From assembly GCA_030374735.1 (NCBI GenBank), contig JASCIV010000104.1, positions 1 to 46,236 of the forward strand: DNA of 46,236 bases. Direction: 5' to 3'. Shown here piece by piece: positions 1 through 10,472 of this stretch. Numbering within the stretch: the first letter of the stretch is position 1; the number at the start of each line of letters is the position of its first letter. The DNA is from Gracilaria caudata. Lineage: Eukaryota; Rhodophyta; Florideophyceae; Gracilariales; Gracilariaceae. Under the pieces are notes generated by a model. It ran no database searches and was not told the DNA's origin. It saw only the letters and a program-made list of their open reading frames with translations. A program made the translations under genes and the position numbers.

Positions 1-1
1 T

Positions 2-1882
2 CACTGCACAAGCAATTGGTGGCGTTTGGAACAAGATAATCTTTCATACGGTGACAGAATTGCTGTGTTATTGTCAAAGGAAGGAAATTACGATGAGGCA
101 ATTAAGCTCTTCGATGAATGTATTGCTATTTCCGATAGCACTCTGTGTTCAATGCTGGAAATCGAGAAAAGATCTTACAGACTCCGTAGCGCTTCGCCCG
201 TTCTTCTTTTTCATACTGCTGCAGCCGTACATGACTACCTCATGGTGCTGGAATCCCAAAACAGAAACACAAAAGACCTTCATCAGCGATTGTTTGCGTA
301 CCTTGATGCGACAAAAGCCCGTACGATGCTTGACTTGGAAGCGTCGAACAAGTTGATCTCAAAGCAGTCAGGTAGGCGATTGAAACTTGCTTCGGCTGTG
401 CACTCATCTTCAAATAAGCTCGTCAGGACCGCAGTGGTTGGGGAAAAACAGAAACAGTTGGAGGAAGACCTCTCGCCGTATTTGCACCGCATGGCAGCTG
501 ATATTGATGAATGGCAAGCCATGACATGGAATCGAGCTGCCCTTTCTCGAATCACCGCAAAACTACAGGTTGAGGGGGATCACGTATCAGGTTCTGAAGG
601 GTCTAGAGCATCAGACTGGAAAAAGGCGCGACTCAAGAAATCAAAGAAAGCCTTGGATGCTTGCGACAAAAAGCTTCATGAGGTTGCGCAAAGGATCTCG
701 CGAGAAAATCCTTTCTTCACGCAATGGATGAACACTCATGGGAAGACAATATCTCTCGAGGAAGCACAAGCCTGCCTACCGATGTCCACAATTTTGGTAC
801 AGTACTTTGTCAGCGCGCGAAATATCTTCATTCTTGTTGTGACCAAGAATCATGGTCTACTGGAACACAAGTCTGTTGCGATACCGGAAAGCAAACTGCA
901 GGCGATAGTAGAGAGATTCATTTGCGCGTGTGGAACAGAACCACTTGCAGTCTTTGCACCCGTGCAGGATCCTTGTGCCGAGTTCTCCAAGGCGGCAACA
1001 GAGATGAGCACTGTTTTGATCGATCCCATCAAGGAATGTCTGCATGATATCAGCCAGGAATTATCCCCTGAATCTGTACGTTTGATTTTTGTTCCTCATC
1101 GCTGTCTCAACAACGCGCCGCTGCATGCTCTATCATGGTGCGATGGAGAGCCGCTTGCTTTTTCGTTTGTTACATCGTACCTGCACTCTGCCAGTGAGCT
1201 GCAGTTCTACAAGACAGAGCCGATAACCAGTCCGATACAGATTGGAGGAGGCAGATGCTTGTTGGTTGGCAACCCGTACCGTATGAGCTACATGAATCCT
1301 ATTACAGGAGCCAAGAGCGACAGATCAGCTCTTGAGGGGTCGGCTGAAGAAGTGCACACGTTACAAAGCGTTTTGAGAAATCACGAAACTGCGTGTGTCG
1401 TCCTAACCGAGGAGAAAGCGACGTTAAGCAATTTCAGAGAGTGGCTTTTCGAGGAAGCACAGGATTGTTCAACATCAAAAATTTTGCACCTAGCAACTCA
1501 TTTCGTGTATTGTCGAGACGCACCGCTGTTATCGGCATTTCTCCTTTCAGACGGACAAAAGCTAACTATCCTAATGCTTTGCACTCAAAGGACTGAGCTT
1601 GATCTGGTTGTGCTAAGTGCATGTAGCTCTGCGTATGGTGAGAGCACGGATGGAGGAGACTTTTGCGACGCGGTTGAGGCTTTGCGTGCGGCTGGTGTAC
1701 GGCGAGTGGTTGCTAGTCTTTGGCCGGTTCGAGACTTGATCGCGAGTGAGACGATGAAGATCTTTTACAAAAACATGCTTGAAGGGAATGAATGCGCGGC
1801 GGCGTTGCAAACAGCTCAAATGGCTGTACGAAAACGGTTTCGGCATCCATGCTACTGGGCACCGTTCATATTGATCGGTTGA
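2..1882 (+). CDS. CHAT-domain (caspase-like) protein, 5'-truncated by window edge
   Basis: The frame is open to the left edge and no ATG is visible near it, so the true start lies outside the window. The visible part is about 625 residues, numbered here from the TTG at base 26. The N-terminal ~120 residues are helical and look like the end of a TPR-type array (a GNYDEAIKLFDECI helix pair). Residues ~120-240 are charged and coiled-coil-like. The C-terminal ~370 residues form a CHAT domain. His492 lies in a LHLATHF strand and Cys533 in LVVLSACSSAYG, the expected catalytic dyad of the caspase/separase fold. The closing ASLWPVRD and YWAPFILIG blocks are also typical of CHAT. Family members are cysteine proteases or protease-like scaffolds, often attached to TPRs; the substrate here is unknown. 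I am sure of the domain but not of activity. Confidence 0.85.
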   Translation, partial: HCTSNWWRLEQDNLSYGDRIAVLLSKEGNYDEAIKLFDECIAISDSTLCSMLEIEKRSYRLRSASPVLLFHTAAAVHDYLMVLESQNRNTKDLHQRLFAYLDATKARTMLDLEASNKLISKQSGRRLKLASAVHSSSNKLVRTAVVGEKQKQLEEDLSPYLHRMAADIDEWQAMTWNRAALSRITAKLQVEGDHVSGSEGSRASDWKKARLKKSKKALDACDKKLHEVAQRISRENPFFTQWMNTHGKTISLEEAQACLPMSTILVQYFVSARNIFILVVTKNHGLLEHKSVAIPESKLQAIVERFICACGTEPLAVFAPVQDPCAEFSKAATEMSTVLIDPIKECLHDISQELSPESVRLIFVPHRCLNNAPLHALSWCDGEPLAFSFVTSYLHSASELQFYKTEPITSPIQIGGGRCLLVGNPYRMSYMNPITGAKSDRSALEGSAEEVHTLQSVLRNHETACVVLTEEKATLSNFREWLFEEAQDCSTSKILHLATHFVYCRDAPLLSAFLLSDGQKLTILMLCTQRTELDLVVLSACSSAYGESTDGGDFCDAVEALRAAGVRRVVASLWPVRDLIASETMKIFYKNMLEGNECAAALQTAQMAVRKRFRHPCYWAPFILIG

Positions 1883-2051
1883 AGAGTCCAAAAGCTTTCT
1901 ACTACCTCGCCGAAGAGTAGGAAATTAGAGCTAAGGATACCCTTGTACCGGCCGGGAATGTTTGAGCACTTCACATCTACCCGTAGTCACTCGTTCTCAT
2001 GCCATGCAGCCTAACAGTTCAACATCAAACCTGTCGCGCGGGGCCGAAATC

Positions 2052-2061
2052 TACGAAGGTA
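2052..2061 (+). promoter_or_regulatory. TACGAAGGTA element (copy 1)
   Basis: Exact copy of a 10-mer found five times in this window, always on the plus strand. It lies about 170 bp beyond the CHAT stop. The paired motif GGTAGCGTT is at 2823-2831, about 445 bp upstream of the VPS36 start. Function unknown. Confidence 0.4.
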
Positions 2062-2330
2062 GGTTGTTCGTTTTTGCACAAGAAATAAATCATCGGCCCT
2101 TTACCCGTTTTCTAATTTCTTCAGTGAGTCTCGCCGCGAGGCGGCGGCGGTGGACGGCCAGAACTGGCTGCTGGACGACTTCTGAAAGATTGTATTGGGT
2201 CAACCGCAGAAACTTGGTGAATAAGTATGCGCAAACTTCATCCAAATGACCGGAGCTAACATGAGCTGCAGAACCATCCTCTGCATCTCTTAAGAATGAA
2301 CCAATTTTCTACGTCGGCTGGGTCGCGGCG

Positions 2331-2521
2331 TTAGTGGATTTTGGTTCTGGGCTGGGCCCACTTGATATTATTTGAGAAACCGAGGGCAGCTTCCTCTTCG
2401 TTCTCCAAGTCTTGCGTAGTAACTAGAGTTTCTCCTTGAGCTTTTTGTTAAATTGAGCGCGAAGCTGTGATTCGTATTGCTTTTCCTTCTTCACCTGCCG
2501 TAGCTTATCCGTGAGACCTCT
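2331..2521 (-). pseudogene. Possible frameshifted C-terminal coding fragment
   Basis: Two adjacent minus-strand frames read like protein. The upstream part is a lysine/glutamate/glutamine-rich helix (LTDKLRQVKKEKQYESQLR and on) ending at a TAG near 2426. One frame over, a segment containing DLENEEEAALGFSNN and WAQPRTKIH runs to the stop at 2331-2333. One extra A in the AAA at about 2430 would join them. This may be a decayed gene, a sequencing error or two exons. A spliced alternative would remove a GTGAAG...CTCTAG intron. No family was recognised. Confidence 0.3.
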
Positions 2522-2822
2522 AGATTACACCCAGTTTCTTTGACCCCGGCCAGAGGCATTTCTAATCGTAGTGGTATGAAGGCTGTGCCCTCTGTCTCAA
2601 AGCCGTGTCGTGTTCATCAAGCGGTGGTGAACAACGCTGCTACCCATTGTAACGCCCATGATGACGAAGCCTTCGTTCTGTGTGTCGAAAGCTCGGAGAG
2701 TACTGACACTTGGGTCACCTTGTCTCGGTCAACAGCAGTCGGCCAAGGCCTCAGGTGCGTAAAGAACGAAGCAAGTTGATATACAGCAGCTCTAGTGTTT
2801 CATCGCCGTTCCCATTTCAGAT

Positions 2823-2831
2823 GGTAGCGTT
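2823..2831 (+). promoter_or_regulatory. GGTAGCGTT element
   Basis: One of six copies of this 9-mer in the window (about 0.35 expected by chance on both strands). It lies upstream of VPS36. Function unknown. Confidence 0.35.
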
Positions 2832-3267
2832 CTGCCTTTGTCCCGTGGTATGCTTTTGTGGCGCAACGTCTGCCTTAGGTTTTAAGTTACAACTTGTAAC
2901 ACGGCTGCAGCTTTTTTTTAAAAAACCGCTAAAGCTCAATCTGAAAGAACTCTATGCACAAAACATGACAACATGGCAGGCGTTGCTGTGCCACACCTTT
3001 GACCTCTCAAGCTCCCGTACTCGTAGGGCACATGCTTCGACGGAGCTGGAGTCTGTAGCGAGCAGCTACATGAACAGAGCCGCACGAGCCAAGCTGAGCA
3101 TCGTGACGGAGCGAGTTTGCGGAGCAATGCAACGGCGAAAGACGCGATAATCGTGCTGCGGGTATCGGTTGTGGGTGTAATTCGAGGCTAGCAGAACAGA
3201 GAAGCAGTCTACAACAAATTACAAAGCGCAACATTGACAGTCGCGGAACAAGCTTTCTTTGAGTCAT

Positions 3268-4431
3268 ATGCGCAATATGGAATACTTTTCAGCGTGCGAA
3301 CTGACGTCTGCGGGCACATTGAAAACTACTGAAGGAGAATACATCACCGCCAGCATTGACAAGACAACGATACAGACTCACGACAAAAAGGCCACTCCTC
3401 ACATGAAGGGACTATTGAACGTGACAACGCACCGAGTAGTTTGGACGGACGCTCGTCGAACACGAGCCATCAGCGCGAATCTGAGCTCGTTATCAACTTC
3501 GTCTCCAACAGAAGACAAGTCATCGCCACTTCGCGCGAGAGTGTTACTACGATGTGGGCGAGGCGTTCGGATCAACTTCGAGTCAAAGACAGGCGCGAGG
3601 GACCGGGAGCGATTCGTCAACGCCGTGAACGAGGCTTGTACGCGGAAGGAATGGAAACGAATTGCGGAACTAAAGGCAAAAGAAGCGGCCGAAAAGGCGA
3701 AAATGGGCGACTATGTTCCGAGACGAGCTGGATTGAGTGGCGTTCAAGATCGAGTTCGAATGCAAAACGCGCAAAGACGAGATGCGATCAACAGCGGCTT
3801 ATCTTCCATCGATGAGCTTCGCGAACAGGCTGAAGACCTAGTGAAGATTGCGGGGTTGTTTCGAACTAAAAAAGATTCGAAAGGAGAGGATAATGAGTTG
3901 TTGAATATGATGGCTGAGATGGGTATTGAGTCACCTGTGACGAAAGAGCTGACTGGCGGAAATGTGGGCGTGTACAGAGAACAACTTTCACGACAGCTTT
4001 CGGAGTTTCTACGGGTGGCGGTATTGAGAGTTGGCGGTGTCATGACGTTGACAGACGCGTACTGCTTGACAATGCGGAACCGCGCAAGCACGGAGATGGT
4101 GTCGCCGGAGGATTTTCGAGCTGCGTGCGAAGCGTTCTCAAGGTTGAAAGTAGGTATGGAAGTGAAGAGACTGGAAAGTGGGGTACTAGCACTTTGGATA
4201 GATAGTTCAAAAGACCGGTCCGGAGCACAAAGTTTACTAGATATGGCTCTGAAGGAAAATAGTATCACAGCATTAGACGTAGTTCGCAGGCGACATATTC
4301 CAATTCAACGCGCACTGGCAATGCTTAAGGAGGCGGAAGCGATGGGATATCTGGCGAGAGATGAGAGCACCGACGGCCTTCGCTTCTTCGTGAACGGATT
4401 CGCAACGCTGTTGAAGAACTCGATGTTGTAG
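3268..4431 (+). CDS. VPS36: VPS36, ESCRT-II subunit
   Basis: Vps36 with Vps22 and Vps25 forms ESCRT-II, which sorts ubiquitinated membrane cargo into multivesicular bodies at endosomes. The protein is about 387 residues. The first ~125 residues are a GLUE-type (split PH) domain, with the characteristic strand pair around NVTTHRVVW. A basic/helical linker follows (LSGVQDRVRMQNAQRRDAI), then two winged-helix modules covering about 210-387, ending in LGYL-type and DGLRFF segments as in other Vps36 proteins. An ATG at 3268 or 3277 could start the protein; both precede the GLUE fold, and the later one (MEYFSAC) matches the usual family N-terminus. The gene is intronless. Its stop is only 10 bp from the stop of the convergent small gene. 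Confidence 0.92.
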   Translation: MRNMEYFSACELTSAGTLKTTEGEYITASIDKTTIQTHDKKATPHMKGLLNVTTHRVVWTDARRTRAISANLSSLSTSSPTEDKSSPLRARVLLRCGRGVRINFESKTGARDRERFVNAVNEACTRKEWKRIAELKAKEAAEKAKMGDYVPRRAGLSGVQDRVRMQNAQRRDAINSGLSSIDELREQAEDLVKIAGLFRTKKDSKGEDNELLNMMAEMGIESPVTKELTGGNVGVYREQLSRQLSEFLRVAVLRVGGVMTLTDAYCLTMRNRASTEMVSPEDFRAACEAFSRLKVGMEVKRLESGVLALWIDSSKDRSGAQSLLDMALKENSITALDVVRRRHIPIQRALAMLKEAEAMGYLARDESTDGLRFFVNGFATLLKNSML

Positions 4432-4441
4432 GAGCGCGTGA

Positions 4442-4633
4442 TCATGAGGAGTTTTCGAAGTTAGGTTCTACCATCCAGTAAACAACGAGGCCTAGCGCGA
4501 CGGACCAGCGGCCGACGGCGGCGATCTCGGGGACACCGATCTTCTGGGCGCCCTCCTGGCCGATGCGGAGGATGGCGGGCGTGGTCATCTGCTGCAGATT
4601 GACCCTTCGGACGAGCCTGGCGAGCGCGGACAT
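4442..4633 (-). CDS. 63-aa single-pass membrane protein, possibly complex III subunit 10-like
   Basis: The short protein has a basic amphipathic N-terminus (SALARLVRRVNLQQM) that could target mitochondria. One hydrophobic segment at about residues 43-57 (WSVALGLVVYWMV) is followed by an acidic tail. Size and layout (basic head, GRW, one membrane helix, V-x-P end) resemble the small QCR10/UCRY subunit of the cytochrome bc1 complex of plants, but identity is low and other mitochondrial single-helix subunits remain possible. The ATG at 4633 is chosen because a longer frame would have to start inside the tRNA at 4882. The gene is convergent with VPS36 and upstream of tRNA-Thr. Confidence 0.55.
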   Translation of the reverse strand: MSALARLVRRVNLQQMTTPAILRIGQEGAQKIGVPEIAAVGRWSVALGLVVYWMVEPNFENSS

Positions 4634-4832
4634 GGCGGAGGGGAAGGGAACAGGCGAGCGGCGAGCGGATGCGCGTGCGAGGGGTGATGGGGAGCGGGCG
4701 CAACGAGAGGTGGGGGCGGAGGAACACGAACGTGAGGATGGGGGGGGGGTTAGAGTGCAGGGCGTTTTGGGGGAGTGATGCGCGAAGGCAATAAGACCCG
4801 AGTTGGAATGCTGCAGTGCCGTGAGCGTTGAA

Positions 4833-4905
4833 GCCGTTGTGGCCAAGCGGTTAAGGCGTTGGTCTTGTAAACCAAAGATCACGAGTTCGAACCTCGTCAG
4901 CGGCT
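4833..4905 (+). tRNA. tRNA-Thr (anticodon UGU)
   Basis: A 73-nt cloverleaf with a 7-bp acceptor stem (GCCGTTG with CAGCGGC, one G-U pair), D arm GGCCAAGCGGTTAAGGC, anticodon stem TTGGT/ACCAA around loop CTTGTAA, and T arm ACGAG-TTCGAAC-CTCGT. The anticodon TGT reads ACA threonine codons. No intron is present and the 3' CCA is not encoded, as usual in eukaryotic nuclei. The internal A and B boxes are intact. A T5 run at 4920-4924 serves as the Pol III stop. Confidence 0.95.
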
Positions 4906-4919
4906 TGCCTTAGAAAAAG

Positions 4920-4924
4920 TTTTT
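4920..4924 (+). terminator. Pol III T5 terminator of tRNA-Thr
   Basis: Five Ts begin 14 nt after the tRNA end. They lie directly next to the TGA of the convergent zinc-finger gene (4926-4928). Confidence 0.7.
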
Positions 4925-4925
4925 G

Positions 4926-5572
4926 TCATTTACTGCTGGAGCGGTGCATATTGTGCACGGCTTTCTGGTGCTGGCGCAGGTTGTACTTCTCGCGGAAGCG
5001 CGCGCCGCAGAAGCACTCGCACGGCTTTTCCTTGCGGTGCACGCTCGTTACGTGTTTGTGCGCGTGCGCCTTTTGCTTGAACGCCTTGTCGCAGCCCGGC
5101 TCGCTGCACGCAAACGGGCGCCGGTCGCGATGCACCATCGCCACGTGCCGCTGTAGCCCGTCGTGGAACGAGAACGCCGACTCGCACTCCCCGCACTTGA
5201 ACGGCCGCGCCTTCTCGTGAAGCGCCCGGATGTGTTTGTTGCTGTCGCTCAGTAGGTTAGTGCCCTGTTACTCGCTCAGTGCGCTCCCGCGCGTAGCCGC
5301 CAATGGTCGCTCACAACTTACAGATTGCCTTTCTCGCCGAAGGATTGCCCGCAGTACTGACACGAGAACGGGCGTTGCCGCAGGTGCACCGTCCGAACGT
5401 GCTTTGCTCGGTCCGATCTTTGTGAGAAAGAAAAGCCGCACGTCTCGCACGGAAACGGCCGTTTCGACGATGATGCGCCGGACGACAGTGAAGACGAAGA
5501 TGTCTCGCTCTCCCCCGCACTCGTGTCATTCTCGTTCAGCAAGAATTCGATCCGTAGCTTAGAGTGGCTCAT
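4926..5572 (-). CDS. Five-finger C2H2 zinc-finger protein (one intron)
   Basis: Exon 1 is 5322-5572 and exon 2 is 4926-5241; the 80-bp intron (5242-5321) has a GTAAGT donor, an ACTAAC branch site and a CAG acceptor. Joining at this acceptor restores the exact L-X2-H spacing of finger 2, which decides the splice site. The product is 188 residues: an acidic/serine-rich head of ~38 residues, then five C2H2 fingers in tandem. Finger 4 has a C-X4-C knuckle and finger 5 has unusual C-X3-C spacing. Linkers such as RPF and EKP indicate a nucleic-acid binder, probably a transcription factor. A TFIIIA relationship is possible but not shown. The 3' UTR must run antisense into tRNA-Thr. Confidence 0.88.
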
Positions 5573-6133
5573 TTTATCTGCAAAGATGGCGCGTTAGCAA
5601 TACCGCCCGGTGTTGCCCCTTCGTACCAAACGCTTGTCCTTAAGTACCGCCCCAACTCTCGAGCCCCGATGAAGAAACTTTCCAAACGGAGCAGCGATAA
5701 AAAACAAATTTAAACAACCGAAGCAAAGAGGAATCGTCACGCCACCCCACTCGTGTCGCAGCTCGCACATGCGTCCGCCCCGTCTTTCTCAATCCTCCAG
5801 CACGTTCTCGTCAGCTGCCACAGCAACACAGCACGTACAGATCTCCAACCATCATTTTTGCCACCCGATATTATAGCCAACTCAGCCCCTTCCAGCCCGG
5901 TCAACAGCAGCCCCAAGCGCCGCGTATGCTCCCTCGTGCTGGAGGCGGTTTCCCCCAGTCCATCCTGTTCATTCCTCGATCTCTTCGGCTAGCCGCCCAC
6001 ATACGTAAGGATTGAGGAAATTCGGGCTGCTGACCGTCGACGCACATGCAGTATGACTCGAGAACGCTGCCACGTGGAAAGAGCAATCGCACTAAAACGG
6101 CGCAACTGCGGCCGTGAGCGGTGGCACTTGCCC

Positions 6134-6162
6134 CCGCGCGCAACCGCGCGCAACCGCGCGCA
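6134..6162 (+). repeat. Short 10-bp tandem repeat (CAACCGCGCG)n
   Basis: About three imperfect copies of a GC-rich 10-mer. It is a simple repeat with no evident function. Confidence 0.6.
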
Positions 6163-9100
6163 GTGCGCGAGCGTCAGCACGTGCTTGTGATATCATACGC
6201 CTCGTCGGGACTCTTATGGTCGCCTTGCGTCAGCCGCGTGCGTTGCAGCGCCATCACAGAATCGTTTCCCAGCGTCACTCTGACACCTCAGCGTGGTCCA
6301 ACCTCCCGTCGCTTACATCTTCTGCTCACCGTCGCCTTCTCTCCGCCGTCCAATGCGCCTCTCCTATTCGTCAATCGCTCTTGCTTTTTGACAGCACAAA
6401 TTCCCTAGCGCTGCAGAACAAACCTTTTCCCTTCACTGGGGAAAGTCCCTTCGATATTAACAGAATGCCGCGCCTTCTCTTTTAATTTGCGCTTCTTCTC
6501 CGTCTTTAGTCGCTATGCACTTACACTCCCTTACTGATCCGATTCACCATCCTCAACGTCGCAACCGGCACGCTTACGTTCACCTTCACGCAAACTTTTT
6601 TAGAAGAATATACCAGTACAGCATCCTGGTGAGCCACACTTTGCTCACAAAATTCCGGCCTCACATCTTTCGCAACCATACTTGAGATTTAATGTCTCTC
6701 GCAGTGTGGCTAACTTTCGTGACTGTTGTACCCCAGTGTTCCTATACAGTGTAGTGTCACTTATAAACCACTGACCCTATGGAACCTACCATTCTCCCCC
6801 CACTCCCAGATTCAGCTCCCTCTATATAAGTTTAACTCGCTTCCCATTCACAGCCACAAATCCTCGATCAACATTCCTGCCCCGTCACATGCACTCGAGA
6901 AGAAACCATGCATGCCACGAACACATCGCGTTTTAACAACAATGTCCACACTACCCATATCAAGACCACAACTCGGCTCAATCATTTTTGCGCGTCTCCC
7001 ACGAGATCACTCCACACAAAACTTCATGTCAACTCATGAGAGTGTCAGTGGAATAAGTTGTATTCCACAGCTGCGTAGATGTCAGCCCCCGGCGGAGTGC
7101 AGTTTGTCAAGCTGCGCTGTCCGTCCACACCTGTGCGTCACTCGGAAAATTATTCATACTCTACACGTTCTGGTACAAAATATCCCCTCTAAAACCCTGT
7201 AAGATACGCATGTACCCTACGTTTACAAACAGTACATGAGGCCTTACCGCTTTTAAATACTTTCCAGTTTTGTAGGTTAAAAATGTTGTCCTTTTAAAAC
7301 ATACTCTCGCGCAAAAAGCGATTCGTTTAAAACGCAAAATCGGAGGTATGACACAAAGTACACCCCGCTTTTTTCTTCCTTGCTTGTAAACTGCAATCTT
7401 TGTAGAAACTGCCGTTCCTGGAAGGAATAGGTATGATAGCAGATTCAATAATGAAAATATCTTGCTTACAAGCATGGGATGGATCTTGGTTCACAATAAA
7501 AAAAAGCAGAAAGGATACCTGACCATTAATCCGCCAATACCAAAGTCAAATTCTTTTTGGATAGTGTATCCTAACAGTTCGCGATTCGCAAATTGCGAAG
7601 GTTAGAAATCACTTTTCAGCTTCGAGTTGAGTTTCCCCCAGAGCCCCTCAAGAGTCTTCTCGCACTACCTTTGGATGCCTTAGACCCAATTCAACAGCAA
7701 TTCTTGACCGCTTTGCCATACAGTAATACCATAGTTCCACTCAACTGCAGCGTTTGTAAGGTCATGTTTGAGATCATGCTCAGCTCTATAACAGTGGAAT
7801 GCCTGGATTGCGACTTACTAACTTCGGGTGGCTTTGAAATGCCAGCGTAACCTCTTCTACAAGAATGGAGAGGAGGCTTCGATATCAGTTACGGTGAGTT
7901 CTAACTGCTTCGCATGCGGTCCTTAGAAGATCTTCGACCAGTTACCAAATGGCAAGGAGGAACCTTATCAAGCTGTCAGCAGTAAAGGGTAGAAATCTGC
8001 CGACCGTGCTCGTTCGGTATCGAAAGACTTACATAGGACAAAACGTTTGCTAGATCGGTTAGAGCGGCGTTCGAAAGCACTCCGCCGGACGAATGCCACT
8101 TCAGGCCAAATCATCCAACGAGATTACTAGGAGCCCCCACATTGTGTCTCTCACAAGATTCTGAATTGCTTCTCCAGAATGATTCCACAGACCATGAGAC
8201 TGTCGAGTTACTGAGAAATTTTGAACTACAAGTCATCGCTTGCTTACATCCTCGTCAGAGAGCGTTGCCAAGGTCGATTCTTGCTTGCCGAATTATGATG
8301 CGTATCGACGCAAAGAGCTGAGGCCACTCTTGGAGTCCCATAATGTAAACAGACATTTTGTCTAAGGATTCTGGATTTGGTGAGGCCTTTGACTTACGGA
8401 CCTGATATTTGCTTACGCTTGATTACATCTATCTGCAGAACAGTACCCCTGATTATCATATTCACACCATCTTGAGCAATTAGAGGCAGCTACATTTCTG
8501 CAACTTCAGAATCTGTACCGTGGCGCCCTTTTCTTTTCTCATTTGAATTTGCCTTTTGGTTGGATGACTGTGAAAGGCTGCGGACTGGTTCAGGACCTGA
8601 TCCCGCCGATTGATAAGAGGGTTGGGTCGTAATGACACTGCTCATGGTTTCCTGAGTGGCCAACGCGGTACATGCAAAGTCCCTTGTCGTGGTGTGCCCT
8701 TCTGCCGGCGGTCTCTTGAGGTTGAATGAAAAGGAAGTGTGGGAAGAAGGCGATAAGCATCGGTAGCAAACCCTTCTGCGGTCGAATACACCTAGGGGGA
8801 CCTATTCCTTTTTGTTGTTGCCAAGTGCGTGTAGCACAGATATTGTTTAGTAGTTTGTGGCTACAGCATAGAGGTGATATGGGTTGTTGGGGTTCTTAGT
8901 ATGCCCCCGTGTCGCGTCTAGGTGAGGTTCACGATTCATAAATAGAAGAAGAAGCCTTTTTCCTACTGTTACAATCCTCGAAATTACACATCCCTCCCAG
9001 AGTTGAGAACAAACTCTTTGCAGCAGGCGTTCTCGACACTTCGAACTTGAGCAATCAAAGTATGGTGATTCCGTGTCGGTCACTTTGTTCCTACACGGGA

Positions 9101-10161
9101 AAAGGATATGGCTTCTTTTGCTGATCCTGACAAAGAAGGAGGTGGAGCATACTTTGAAAGATGTACTCAGATCTCTGCAGTTTGCTTTGGTTGAACCATA
9201 GAATGCGAAATCATGTAGCGCAGTGTAACTTTTAGTGTCTCTCGCAGTAAGGTTTAGGTGTACGTTAGCTTCCTTAGGAGCAGTCCAACAGTACGAAGAA
9301 GGAGTCTTTTCAAAGCGTTTTCTTCGGCCCAGTTCAACTGTCAGGTTCTCTCTGGCCCGGCCCATATGGACTTCAGTCAAGTCACTTCACATGCTCCAAA
9401 ACTGTTGCTCGGATACATAGCAGGGCGAAGTCAATTCAGGAACCAGAGGCCCACCATTTGGAAAGAAGCGAAGAGGAAGGACTAGCTTAGAAGTGGTTGG
9501 AGAGAACACAGAAAAGCCGTTTTCTTTCTCGAAGAGTGAAGGGCTGTTCAATTCAAAACTCTTTCATCATTTGGTTTCAGTGGGCCTTCAAGCGCGCATA
9601 AGCTAGAAACAAGAACGGGGGAGTAAACATAGGGTTATGAACGCTCCACGAAGGAGTAGACTGTACCGCCTCTTGAGTAGAGCTCGTGAACGCAGGAAGC
9701 TCTGGCCATTGTAACACATCTGAAGGTTTTTCACATCTGTGCAGCGCCATCGTGAAAAAATCCCTCCGGGTAGTACTTCCACCCTATTTTGTGGGCTCGA
9801 AGAGAATGAGCTATAAATGTCCTCGAAAGGCAGCCCTTTTGGCTTCCAAAACACTCACTATGATGAAAGAAATGGTACAGAACATTCAGTGAACCCTGGA
9901 TTGAGGATAGTTCATGTAGCGTGCTTCGTTTTGAAGTGAGTCAAGAAGCATTAGCTTCATCTTATTACGAATAGAATGGCCATCTTCAAACTGTTGAGAA
10001 TCCAGTCTGGAGCTTTCGAGATGATTCAAAACCTGTCGAGTTTCGAAACTTGCACCTTGTACACTGTCGGTTAGGATTGATCCCGTTGGTACAAATGGCA
10101 CATTCCGCTTGAAGACCTCGTTTTGAAGTCAAGCTTTGTTACACATAGGCTGCTTATCTGT

Positions 10162-10180
10162 TACCCAAGGGCCTTGGGTA
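10162..10180. repeat. 19-bp perfect palindrome
   Basis: Arms TACCCAAGG and CCTTGGGTA surround a single G. It lies in the 5.6-11 kb desert. Confidence 0.7.
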
Positions 10181-10462
10181 CGATTTCGTTCAAAACGGTT
10201 CATATTCAACGTGTACAACTGTGTAACGCATACACGATGTGTAAGATCTGTAACACGTCTGAAGATGTTTGGAAAGCCTACCATTTCACAAGTGCACGGC
10301 ATCTACAAAAGGTATCTTACGCGTACAACCGGTGTACCCTTGTACGCTGGAATTACACTGAAAAGCTTCGGCCTCGAGGCCCTGTCTTATCAAACTTTCA
10401 TCGACGTCAGGGCCGAGTCAACGCGTGAACGGCGGACATTACGATGCCAGTAGTACCGAAGG

Positions 10463-10472
10463 TACGAAGGTA
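10463..10472 (+). promoter_or_regulatory. TACGAAGGTA element (copy 2)
   Basis: Exact copy, preceded by an overlapping variant TACCGAAGGTA at 10454. It lies about 540 bp beyond the 3' end of the oxidoreductase gene, so a simple promoter role is not obvious here. Confidence 0.4.

Larger units (their letters stand above)
1883..3267. other. Intergenic 1.4 kb between CHAT gene and VPS36
   Basis: No complete gene was found. The stretch holds one TACGAAGGTA site (2052-2061), one GGTAGCGTT site (2823-2831) and a possible frameshifted coding remnant on the minus strand (2331-2521). A plus-strand reading frame at 2540-2779 has no recognisable domain. Confidence 0.6.

Noticed and set aside
4634..4882. 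Longer 146-codon version of the small gene
   Set aside because: Its start lies inside tRNA-Thr, and the added part is low-complexity Ser/Pro/Arg from GC-rich DNA with a G run.
6726..7202. 158-codon plus-strand frame in the first desert
   Set aside because: Ser/Pro/His-rich with no domain and no clear promoter; expected length in AT-moderate DNA.
7500..9900. Possible LTR retrotransposon remnant
   Set aside because: I looked for protease, reverse-transcriptase, RNase H and integrase motifs and terminal repeats but found none convincing; a single copia-like phrase is not enough.
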